NCBI RefSeq assembly: GCF_001644645.1
Contig: NZ_CP011390.1
Span: forward strand, 5,225,501 to 5,289,500
Direction of reading: 5' to 3'
From: Flavisolibacter tropicus
GTDB taxonomy: Bacteria > Bacteroidota > Bacteroidia > Chitinophagales > Chitinophagaceae
DNA length: 64,000 nucleotides
Positions 21,348 through 29,571 of this stretch are shown here, one piece after another. Within the stretch, counting starts at the first letter, position 1; each line of letters begins with the position of its first letter. The notes beneath the pieces were generated by a model, which had not been told where the DNA came from, ran no database searches, and saw only the letters and a list, made by a program, of their open reading frames with translations. The translations under genes were made by a program, and so were the position numbers.

Positions 21348-21495
21348 AATTAATACTTAGAGGTTTCAAAGATAACAGCAAGCTTCTTAGAAAAGGTTTA
21401 AAAAAGATTTTGCGGCTACAGAACCGCTTTTTGTAAGCACTTCTTTTAACCAAGGAATTATAAAAGGTAGAAGTGCTTGAAGGGAATTAAAAGAA

Positions 21496-21525
21496 AAAAG
21501 CCTTACAATTTCTTGTAAGGCTTTT
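21496..21525 (-). terminator. Terminator of tRNA-Asp
   Basis: 13-bp perfect stem (21496-21508 with 21513-21525), TTTC loop on the plus strand, T-run on the minus strand. It lies 12 bp beyond the tRNA 3' end. Confidence 0.88.
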
Positions 21526-21537
21526 GTTTCTGTTTTG

Positions 21538-21611
21538 CGGACCGGACGGGACTCGAACCCGCGACCTCCGCCGTGACAGGGCGGCATTCTAACCAACTGA
21601 ACTACCGATCC
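21538..21611 (-). tRNA. tRNA-Asp (anticodon GTC)
   Basis: 74 nt on the minus strand. The acceptor stem GGATCGG pairs with CCGGTCC with one G-T wobble, discriminator G. The anticodon loop reads CTGTCAC, and the T arm GCGGGTTCGAGTCCCGT is canonical. CCA is not encoded. It is flanked by its own promoter and terminator. Confidence 0.96.
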
Positions 21612-21628
21612 TTTTTCCGTTGGGGTGG

Positions 21629-21658
21629 CAAAAATAAGAATCTTTTTTATTCCACCAA
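21629..21658 (-). promoter_or_regulatory. Bacteroidota-type promoter of tRNA-Asp
   Basis: On the minus strand TTG (21656-21658), a 19-nt spacer and TATTTTTG (21629-21636), an exact match to the established Bacteroidota sigma consensus TTG-N19-TAnnTTTG. It is placed about 18 bp before the mature tRNA 5' end. Confidence 0.85.
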
Positions 21659-21941
21659 CAATTTTTGAAAAAAGTTTTTTCTTTTTTTTATCGAGCTCCA
21701 ACTCAATGTCCCTATGACACTTGTGCTCATATTTTATGAATTCCTGAGGGCTCCTTTTTATTGGGGTGTTAAAGTTAAGCTTCCTGCCAATTTTATTCAT
21801 CCGTACAATTCAGTAATAGAAATGGCGGATACGCTTTTATGTGGCATACTGATTTAAATAAGCCCTAAGTTTTGTGGCGAGAGCTCAAATTGCAAGATGG
21901 ATGGGTGGTAAGGCAAGTTGGTAGAAGGTATACGAACGCGT
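21659..21941. other. Gene-free stretch between tRNA-Asp and the histidine kinase
   Basis: No gene, RNA or repeat recognised. The open frame crossing it and the tRNA is an artefact of reading through the tRNA. Confidence 0.6.
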
Positions 21942-24302
21942 TTAACCTGCCGGAATTTCGGCGATTAATGTACAACCCTTCCCAAGTGCTGAATTTACAA
22001 CCAAGCTTCCGTTAAATGCTTGTACTCTTCTTTTTATATTCTCTAATCCGATTCCTGATTTTTTAAGAGAAGTATCAAACCCCTTTCCATTATCTTGGAT
22101 GGAAAAGACATAGTTGTCTTTTTTGTGACTTAAACTGATTGTTACATCAGTAGCATTTGCGTGTTTCAGTATATTAGAAAACTGCTCCTGTAAAATGCGG
22201 TAGATTGCTAATTGAATATCGTTATTGACAGACCCTTTCAGTTTTTCAAATCTATAAGATACATGTATGGCGCTCGTGACATTCATTGTGTCAACTAAAT
22301 CTTCCAGCATTTGTTTTAATGACAACGTTGAATCAATTACAGGAGCTAATTGGTGTGAAATTCTTCTTAATTCATCTATCGCGTCCTGTAGGTATTTTTT
22401 TACATTATTAATGATTTTTAGAGACGTATCCGGATCATTTAGTGCCATAGGAATGAAGTCTACATTCAATAAAGTAGCAGCTATGATTTGTTTTACATTA
22501 TCATGCAGCTCCATACTGATTTGTTGTCGTTCATTTTCTTGTGCATCCGTTACAGCTTTACTAATTCTTTGTTCTTCTTCTACTTGTTCAGAAATATCTA
22601 TGATTGTACCGATAACAGCCAGTTTTGATTTAAATGTAATGCTGGATACAATAATGTCTATATGCCGTAGGGTGCCGTCTTTTTTTACTGCTCTTAAGAC
22701 ATAATGGTCTGACGGCTTTTTGCCTGTAATTCTTTGCTGGTTTTTTTGCCGTACAGTTTCAAAGTCATCGTTGTAAATCAATTGTTCAAAAGTGACGTAG
22801 TTTAATAATTCATCTTTTGAATAGCCGGTTATCTTTTCAAACTCTGGGTTTGTATATATAAACTTGCGCTCTTGTAAAATAAAGACACCAACCAGTGTTT
22901 CCTCTACTAGAATTCTGAACTTCTCTTCACTTTCTTTCAAATCTATTTCCGCTTGTTGCTGCAATTTTTTTAATTCAATCTTTTCAAGTGCAAAGGCAAT
23001 ATTGCTAGTTACTTCAAGTAAAATATTGCGTTCTTCTTGAGTGAAGAAGAACGTTTCGGACATATAAAGTGTAAATACCGAATCTAATTTTGTGTTTACT
23101 ATTACGGGTAAAGAAATGGCAGATCTATAGCTGCGTTTAAGCGCTTCTTCCTTCCACGGTAAATCGGGACGTTCATTAGCAATGTCATTACAGTAATTAA
23201 AACTGTGGCTATGTATTGCCTTTCTTGCTAACCAAGCTTCTGAGGTATAGTTATTTGTTAAAGCTTTAATTTTAATAAAGTAGCCATCTTCATCGCCGGC
23301 AAAAGTAATAGGAGTTAGGCTGTGTACTTCCTCACTAAAAGCGCCCATCCAAGCCATTTTGAAGTTGCCATACCTGATGGCTATTTTGCAGGTTTCCTTT
23401 AAAATGGTTTCCCGGTCTTCTGCTTTAAGCATCATTTCATTTATCGCACTTCTAAATTGAAGCAATCGATTCAGTTTGATAATTTCTTTGTTTGCCATTT
23501 TTCGTTCTGCTGCATTACCTAAAATATCGGCAATAGAATTTATCAGCGAACGTTCCTCTTTTAGAAAGGGCCCTTCATAGGCTTGAGGCATTTCTTTTTT
23601 GTAAAAAACCTTTACAACCCCAGCTAGCTCACCATTCAATTCAATATTTGCTTCTTGCTTCCACTCTGATTTTTCAAAGTTGTAAGACGTATATTCTTGA
23701 TCTCCAAAATGAATTAGTGCACAGGTGATCTCTGGGTATTGGTAGGCCGCAGGAGTGATGTTGGCGCACTCCTGCATGATTTCATCTACTGTGTATTTCG
23801 GATCATTTGCCAGCTCTGATAATTGATAGAGACATTGAAGTTCCTTTACCCTTTCTTTGATTTCTGTATTCCTGTTAAGCAGGGTTTGTTCTGCCGCCTT
23901 CTTCTCTGTAAAGTCGATTCCTATTCCAAGAATACACTCTTCATTATTGTAAGTAAAGGGCATTATCGTAATGTAGTAAGTTAGCGTATGCCCTTTTTTT
24001 GTTTTCAAATTAATCTCAGCACTTGCTTTTCCCTTTTTAAAAGCTTCAACTCTTTTATTTAAAATTAAACGCACCTGGCTTTTGTCAACAAAGTCTGTGG
24101 TTTTCATTTTCCTCAGCTCATGATGGCTACAGCCAGTTATATTTTCTAAATTCTGATTCCATTTAAGAAGTTGCCCTTTTTTGTTTGCTAGGTAAAAGAT
24201 GCCGGGTAAGCCTTCTATAAGTGCATCGGACAAATTCTTTTCAAAAGCTATGGTGTTGTCCGTACTAGTGACAGTGTTTTCGGTGGCCTTCATTTTTTTC
24301 AT
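21942..24302 (-). CDS. PAS/GAF sensor histidine kinase, HisKA_3 (NarX-like) type
   Basis: 786 aa, no signal peptide or membrane segment, so cytoplasmic. Order: PAS (about 20-135, ending GIGIDFTEKK), a sensor-like segment with IADILGNAAERK (about 145-275), a GAF domain (about 285-445), a second PAS (about 455-570), a HisKA_3 dimerisation helix with the phospho-acceptor His in MELHDNVKQIIAATLL, and a HATPase_c domain with DNGKGFD and SGIGLENIKRR. Such kinases usually phosphorylate LuxR/NarL-type regulators, but none is adjacent. The divergent small gene at 24725 is a possible neighbour in regulation only. Confidence 0.92.
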   Translation of the reverse strand: MKKMKATENTVTSTDNTIAFEKNLSDALIEGLPGIFYLANKKGQLLKWNQNLENITGCSHHELRKMKTTDFVDKSQVRLILNKRVEAFKKGKASAEINLKTKKGHTLTYYITIMPFTYNNEECILGIGIDFTEKKAAEQTLLNRNTEIKERVKELQCLYQLSELANDPKYTVDEIMQECANITPAAYQYPEITCALIHFGDQEYTSYNFEKSEWKQEANIELNGELAGVVKVFYKKEMPQAYEGPFLKEERSLINSIADILGNAAERKMANKEIIKLNRLLQFRSAINEMMLKAEDRETILKETCKIAIRYGNFKMAWMGAFSEEVHSLTPITFAGDEDGYFIKIKALTNNYTSEAWLARKAIHSHSFNYCNDIANERPDLPWKEEALKRSYRSAISLPVIVNTKLDSVFTLYMSETFFFTQEERNILLEVTSNIAFALEKIELKKLQQQAEIDLKESEEKFRILVEETLVGVFILQERKFIYTNPEFEKITGYSKDELLNYVTFEQLIYNDDFETVRQKNQQRITGKKPSDHYVLRAVKKDGTLRHIDIIVSSITFKSKLAVIGTIIDISEQVEEEQRISKAVTDAQENERQQISMELHDNVKQIIAATLLNVDFIPMALNDPDTSLKIINNVKKYLQDAIDELRRISHQLAPVIDSTLSLKQMLEDLVDTMNVTSAIHVSYRFEKLKGSVNNDIQLAIYRILQEQFSNILKHANATDVTISLSHKKDNYVFSIQDNGKGFDTSLKKSGIGLENIKRRVQAFNGSLVVNSALGKGCTLIAEIPAG

Positions 24303-24724
24303 CTATTTAGCAATAGAAGCGTTTTGGATAAAATTTTAGGAAAAGTTGAATCTATTCAATATCAACATCCTGTTAAAACAGTCATCCTTCTGCGACATGA
24401 AAAAATATGCATATTTACCATTCTCTTTGCCATATATAAAAGAGAGGTGAAGTGGTATTTAAAGTTAGTCAATAATGCCGTCAAAAACTTTATAATGTTG
24501 ATTCATTATGTAGTAGTTTATTTATAAAAAGCATCTGCTTTCTTTATTCACTTTGTAGGAAACAACGTCTTTATTCGCGTTTTACAGAAGCTAAATCGAA
24601 CCTTAGAATTGCCGGTTAAATTGGGTTAAAGTTCTTTTTTGATATTCTGCATCAACATTTACAAACTCATCAATTGCTTGTATCATTTCTGATCAGTAGA
24701 TTGTCATTATAAAAGCTAACCGAT
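24303..24724. other. Gene-free stretch upstream of a small exported protein
   Basis: AT-rich. The only open frame (24324-24527) lacks any signal, motif or supported start. No promoter matching the Bacteroidota consensus was found. Confidence 0.5.
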
Positions 24725-25063
24725 ATGAAACTATTATTCTTAACCCTCCTTCTTTGTGGTGCAGGCATTTTCGCCTCCAATCAACTAAACGCTCAAACAC
24801 AAAACAACAGTAAGTATGAAGAGCAATGGCCGCCAGTAATTGTCCTCAGGGCAGCAGAGCAGGCTGTGAATAATTCAACCAATTTTCCCGTTGGCACTTA
24901 TGATTATTACTACTTTTTATTTTCCTTTTCTAAAGGCCTTTGGAAGACGTATGTAGAACATTATTCCTATAGTGCTGAGCCTTCTTCCTATTTAGGTATT
25001 GAAACCTTTTATTTTAAAAATAACGGGCAACAAGTTTTCGAGAGTAAAAAACTATCTAATTAA
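24725..25063 (+). CDS. Small exported protein of unknown function
   Basis: 112 aa. The N-terminal signal peptide has a hydrophobic core LLFLTLLLCGAGIFA and probable cleavage after NQLNAQ. The mature part is rich in Tyr/Phe/Ser (TYDYYYFLFSF, WKTYVEHYSYSAEP) with no recognised domain. It stands alone; a lipoprotein gene follows in the same direction after 330 bp. Not recognised, though the clear signal sequence and consistent codon use support a real gene. Confidence 0.6.
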   Translation: MKLLFLTLLLCGAGIFASNQLNAQTQNNSKYEEQWPPVIVLRAAEQAVNNSTNFPVGTYDYYYFLFSFSKGLWKTYVEHYSYSAEPSSYLGIETFYFKNNGQQVFESKKLSN

Positions 25064-25395
25064 GTGTAGAGCAGATAACTCTTTAAGGCTACAACGATTT
25101 ACTCTGCTATAGCGGGTATGAGAATTGCTGTACTTGAAAACAGCAAGCGAAATTACTCGCCATTTCCTCGTGTATTTGATAAAATCTGTTACTCAATGAA
25201 TAATAGGGATAAATCTGTCAAATACCCCGAAATCGTTTTGAGTCTAATAGGTTAGTGCCTTTGAAAGCGCGGCGATTTCATGCTGCTTATTGATCATAAC
25301 AATTGTATGACAAGGGGGGAGACAAATGTATTCTGCCTGTCAAATGACATAGTAAAGTATTATTTTGAATTATAGGTCAATAAACAACTTTAACC
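25064..25395. other. Gene-free stretch between two small exported-protein genes
   Basis: No gene recognised. A TATTATTTTG word about 30 bp before the lipoprotein start resembles a -7 box with altered spacing; unproven. Confidence 0.4.
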
Positions 25396-25848
25396 ATGAA
25401 GCTAAAACACTTTCTATTGACTCTGACAATGGCGACTACACTACTATTTACAGCTTGCAAAAAAGATAAAGAGGATGACAGCACAACTACAGATGATGGT
25501 GTAAATGAAGAATTTGTAATGCCGACTGGTGAGCCTGCCAAGGTAATGGGCAAATGGCAGGTGGCAAGTATTACCACAAACAACCATTTTGCTGGCGTGG
25601 ATCATATAGAGACCTACAATGGCACAGCTGCCGATTATGCTGAATTTAAGAATAGCGGTAAACTTCATACCTTTTTTCAAGGCGTATTAGATGTATCAAA
25701 CTTTACCGTTAGAAGCGCAACTCAGATCACCATTGATGGTGACCCAGCTGATATAAAAGTATTGACCGATTCTAAATTGGTTATCTACGACAAAGACAAA
25801 ACCGGCACATTTGGCTTTACAGAAATTACATACGATTTAAAGAAGTAA
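25396..25848 (+). CDS. Lipoprotein with a small C-terminal beta domain
   Basis: 150 aa. A lipobox LLFTAC at residues 17-22 is followed by the acidic/Lys tether KKDKEDDSTTT typical of Bacteroidota lipoproteins; the charged residues just after the Cys make surface export plausible. The rest (VMGKWQVASITT...GDPADIKVLTDSKLVIYDKD) resembles lipocalin-like small beta-barrels built on GKW...L.I, but the family call is weak. The stop codon sits inside a perfect 42-bp palindrome. Confidence 0.75.
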   Translation: MKLKHFLLTLTMATTLLFTACKKDKEDDSTTTDDGVNEEFVMPTGEPAKVMGKWQVASITTNNHFAGVDHIETYNGTAADYAEFKNSGKLHTFFQGVLDVSNFTVRSATQITIDGDPADIKVLTDSKLVIYDKDKTGTFGFTEITYDLKK

Positions 25849-25880
25849 ATAATCAGGTATACCTGATTATTTACTTCTTT
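25839..25880 (+). terminator. Perfect 42-bp palindrome over the lipoprotein stop codon
   Basis: Arms 25839-25858 and 25861-25880 are exact reverse complements and the central TATA is also symmetric, so the entire 42 bp is a palindrome ending in TTT. It includes the TAA stop at 25846. Likely a bidirectional terminator or mRNA-stabilising hairpin. Confidence 0.75.
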
Positions 25881-25899
25881 GTACATACTAGCGCCTTTT

Positions 25900-26161
25900 C
25901 TTACACCTTTCCTACCTCTTACTGTCCTCCTCGTCGTAACAGGCTCAGGACTGCTTAGGTATTAGCTCGGTTAATTGCGTCTTTAAGCGAACTTGTTCCG
26001 ACACAGTCTGGAACTTGATACTACGATGAGGACAGCTAGTCCACAGTAAGGTGTAGGTAAGCTGCAGCTACTTACTTATGAAAGGAAGCATTTACCTAGA
26101 CATTAAAAAAGGAAAGGCTTACTAAAGGGTATTTGGCCCTTAAAATATTCTTTTAATGTCT
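25900..26161. repeat. Long imperfect inverted repeat and nested hairpins, no gene
   Basis: Left arm about 25911-25937 (CCTACCTCTTACTGTCC and on) pairs imperfectly with right arm 26019-26057 (TACGATGAGGACAG ... ACAGTAAGGTGTAGG), enclosing about 80 nt with a smaller GTTCC/GGAAC hairpin. A second dyad has 11-bp perfect arms at 26098-26108 and 26151-26161 with an internal AAGGG/CCCTT stem. No coding potential. It could be a miniature inverted-repeat element or a structured RNA. Confidence 0.45.
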
Positions 26162-26275
26162 TTAAATCAGCATTAGCTGCAACAAGCAATACGGATTGCG
26201 GCATGCTATGGTTAACATTCAAGCATATAGGTTTAAATAGTTTGATGTCAATAATGCATAGGTTGTATTGAAGCA

Positions 26276-28672
26276 TTAATTTACTTTACCTATTTCTCTT
26301 TCCTCAATATTAATTTCTACCCGTATTGCTTTTAGTCCTTTAACGCCTTGAAGTTCTTCCAGTTCTAACGACTCAATATCTGGCTTCAAGATGTCTTTCT
26401 TTTGCAGAAATCGAATGTACTCCTCATATTCAGTTACCTCTTTTTGGTTAGAGTAAACAATAGCAATTTTGCCAGGCTGGGTTAAGCGTTCATCTGTTCC
26501 TTTTATATGTACTTTATCAAGGCGCTTTTTAATAATCTCATAACGAATATTATATGAGCCTTCTACATCAAATCGTCGCTCATCTCTTCGAAAGCTAATG
26601 GCTATTGGCTGGCTATGAATAAGAATCAGTTGAGTAGTATGCAAGGGTACTTTTAATTGAGAAAGAAGTTTTTGGGTAACCCGTGCAGTGCCAGCCATTG
26701 TTTTTAATTGCCACAGGCGTATGTTCTTTAAGTAGAACATGTCAAAAGGAATAGTAGGCGCAATTGTTTGGCCAATATAAATATTGTATTCAATACCGTC
26801 TGTACGGTACTTTTCAAAATAGTGTGGGTAAGCGCGTTGTATGGACTCTTCCTCTTCTTCAATATAAGTGAGCACAGCTTCATTAATAGCCATTACTGAA
26901 CTTTCATAGTCTTGACGGTTTTGATACAGTCTGCTGTCACTTTGTTTTAGGAGATTGAAATAGTCGGTAATAATTTTTTCAGCCTGGTTATTTGTTTTTT
27001 GTAAATGAATGAATAACGGTTCTACTTCATTATTTAAAAAATCATTTATGGCGATCTCTTCTTCTGCTGTCATAGTATCTTCTAAAGACAGTCGTAAGTT
27101 TTCGTTTTTAAATTCCAAGCCTTCCAGTAGCGGTAATTGCATAATTGTTTGCAATTGGGTTAAAATATCTGCTACTACTACCAAATGTTCTTTTAGGTCT
27201 TTTTGAATGGCACGACTTCTTTCCAATGAAGAGTTGCGAATATCTACAGCACCATATAGAGGGTAAACATTATCAAACACTACGTTTGTTGTGCAGGCAG
27301 ATTTGTCATTGTTATGCAAATGTGTCCAGGCTACCTCTGCAAACTTCCACTCTACAGATTGTTGTAAGGCGGTAAACTTTTCCCGGATTACTTTTTCTAT
27401 TCGATCATTAAATTCATCTCGGCATTTAAGAACAGCCAGGGAAAGTAAAGGAATGGCAGGCTCCAGATCCATTACCGTTTGTTGGGTTAGTGCGTTTTTA
27501 TGAGGAGAGGCTAATTCCAGATAACCAATTAAACCGTCACCGTTTAGCATTGGGTAATAAATATAACTTCTGGCGCCTTGCTCAAAAATAGAGGTTAAGA
27601 ATGGCGCCATGCCCAACATTTCCTGGCTAAGATTTGTAATTGGCATTGGAACAGGGCGTTCTTTCAAAAAGTTGATAAATTGTCGGAATTCAGCTTGTTG
27701 GTCTGGAGTTCCATTCCTCCATTGCCTTGCCACAAGGCTGTGCATACTGGCCTGTGTATCTAAAACGATCTGACCATTAATAGAAACAAAGGGCATAATA
27801 CCTATCTCCGTATCATTTAAGCCCACCAAGGCTTTTATAGCCTTCTTTACCTCATCCATAGCATCCATGCCACAAGATTCGCGCAGCAAGGCTCTCTTAA
27901 GGAGTTCAAGAGATTCGGTTTGGGTTACATCATCTGCTAACCATAAGCCAAATCCCTCTGCTTGAAAGAGATCAAGCGGCATCGTATTTAACTGTTTCTC
28001 CAAATCCAATATGCGGAAGGTATTCATACAAACTGCGCAGTCCTGAATTGGTGGCAATTTACCTTTTAGGTTTAAGTTAATAAAGCGCCGGTCATACTTT
28101 ATCCGGTAGAAGCGCATCATTCCTGATTCCGAATCTGTGATTGGATATATGAGTTGTGGATCTTCGTTTAGGTGCATGCCATAAAACTTTTCCAGTACAT
28201 GATCATAAATGGCTGCACATTGAATAGCTTTCAGCTCTTCTTTATCTAAGCCTGCTGGTAGTAGAATGTATTGTTCATCTGTATCCAGAAATAGTTTTTT
28301 AAAGTTGTCAGAATAATAAAACACTTTATACTGGTGAGGTGAAGCAAGAGCAAAGTTGTTCATGTCATGCCCTCCAATTACCGGGAATAGTGAAGTAGTT
28401 AATAACTCCATAAGGCTGGCATGCTCATCAATTAAATGCATATCATTGACCGGTTCCAATAATGTTCTTTTATCTTCAAGCTCCTTTATTAGCCGGCTAT
28501 ATAACCATTCTTTAGATTCTGAAACTAAAGAGCGTTTTTCTTTTAAATAACTTACAAAAGGTTTAAAAGAAATTTGGCTGTCAAAAGCTGGTAACGATTC
28601 ACTAATAGTTGGTGATGCAGATAAAATTTTAGTCTTTTTGGGTGACTTCAGCACAGGTGTTTCGTCTAGCAT
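26276..28672 (-). CDS. Large cytoplasmic protein, GAF-like, function unknown
   Basis: 798 aa with no signal peptide or membrane helix. The middle (about residues 330-420: SIFEQGARSYIYYPMLNGDGLIGYLELAS) looks like the core of a GAF domain, with strands, a G-D-G turn and IGYLELAS. This is followed by a long helical part (about 420-640) rich in Glu/Leu and then a C-terminal region with alternating short strands (ILIHSQPIAISFRRDERRF). Similar ~800-aa proteins labelled GAF-domain are known in Bacteroidota, but no reaction is established. It stands alone, with 900 bp free upstream. The family assignment is tentative. Confidence 0.6.
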   Translation of the reverse strand: MLDETPVLKSPKKTKILSASPTISESLPAFDSQISFKPFVSYLKEKRSLVSESKEWLYSRLIKELEDKRTLLEPVNDMHLIDEHASLMELLTTSLFPVIGGHDMNNFALASPHQYKVFYYSDNFKKLFLDTDEQYILLPAGLDKEELKAIQCAAIYDHVLEKFYGMHLNEDPQLIYPITDSESGMMRFYRIKYDRRFINLNLKGKLPPIQDCAVCMNTFRILDLEKQLNTMPLDLFQAEGFGLWLADDVTQTESLELLKRALLRESCGMDAMDEVKKAIKALVGLNDTEIGIMPFVSINGQIVLDTQASMHSLVARQWRNGTPDQQAEFRQFINFLKERPVPMPITNLSQEMLGMAPFLTSIFEQGARSYIYYPMLNGDGLIGYLELASPHKNALTQQTVMDLEPAIPLLSLAVLKCRDEFNDRIEKVIREKFTALQQSVEWKFAEVAWTHLHNNDKSACTTNVVFDNVYPLYGAVDIRNSSLERSRAIQKDLKEHLVVVADILTQLQTIMQLPLLEGLEFKNENLRLSLEDTMTAEEEIAINDFLNNEVEPLFIHLQKTNNQAEKIITDYFNLLKQSDSRLYQNRQDYESSVMAINEAVLTYIEEEEESIQRAYPHYFEKYRTDGIEYNIYIGQTIAPTIPFDMFYLKNIRLWQLKTMAGTARVTQKLLSQLKVPLHTTQLILIHSQPIAISFRRDERRFDVEGSYNIRYEIIKKRLDKVHIKGTDERLTQPGKIAIVYSNQKEVTEYEEYIRFLQKKDILKPDIESLELEELQGVKGLKAIRVEINIEEREIGKVN

Positions 28673-29571
28673 AGAAAAGCATTTAAGTGACGAAAGGTTA
28701 TGGTTTCAGGTAGCTTTACTAAGTTACAATTTTACCTTCTAAAATGGTCTTGAAAGTGCCTTTGTAACAAACGTAATGTGGTTAAGATTAAGTAGATGGG
28801 GTACAATTTATACTAGAAGACAAAAAAGAAGCTCTGCAATCTGTATCTATATAAAATATTTAGTGACTAAACATTTATACTGTTGTTATGGAAGTCTTTT
28901 ATAATGTTTGCTGCTATTAAGACAAAGCTAAATTCTTGTGAGAAAGAGTTTAGCGAGTTTAAAATCTTTGTAAATACAATTGACGCATACCTGTCTGAAA
29001 TATTAGTTATGATTTATGAATTAATACTACCTAGTGTTAGGTAAGTATTTATACTAGATTTAATTTTTAATAGTGAGAAGTGTTTAAAAGTATTTCTTGA
29101 AAAGAGTTGGTAATAATTTGATGTCAAGGTGTATATGTATAATTAAAACTGGTCATTAGTATAAATACTGAATTGCGTCGTATATGTACGGTTGCGCTTG
29201 AGCGTTACTGTCTATAGATTTGCAAGATAAATGGATGGTTATTCTATGAAAATATTTACTTCAACGCGTGCATATTCATTGCAAATAAATTTTATAATAG
29301 GTGCAAATGGATTATTTAATTCTGCAAACTCACTATTGCAATTGCTACGTCAGACCTAGTCAAAGAGCTTAACAATATTTCCGTTTACTCTGCTTGATTT
29401 TACTATATGGATTATCCGATTTTTTCAGCTTTAAATTATTGTTAATAGACCGTTCCTCTACTGCTTATCCTAGTTAATTTTTTCAGATAACTGCTTGATG
29501 GCTTCTAAACATTGCTGGCTTTTGTCATGTAATAAATTAAGAAGCATAATAAATTAATACCAAACTAACGC
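28673..29571. other. 900-bp AT-rich gap upstream of the surface/toxin operon
   Basis: No gene, tRNA or repeat recognised on either strand. It must hold the divergent promoters for the 798-aa protein and the toxin operon; no full TTG-N19-TAnnTTTG match was found, although CAAACGTA (minus TACGTTTG) occurs near 28768. Confidence 0.5.

Noticed and set aside
21387..21800. 137-codon open frame on the minus strand
   Set aside because: It reads through tRNA-Asp and its terminator; the peptide PPCHGGGRGFESRPV is a translated tRNA.
24324..24527. 67-codon open frame
   Set aside because: No signal, motif or conserved look; AT-rich intergenic sequence.
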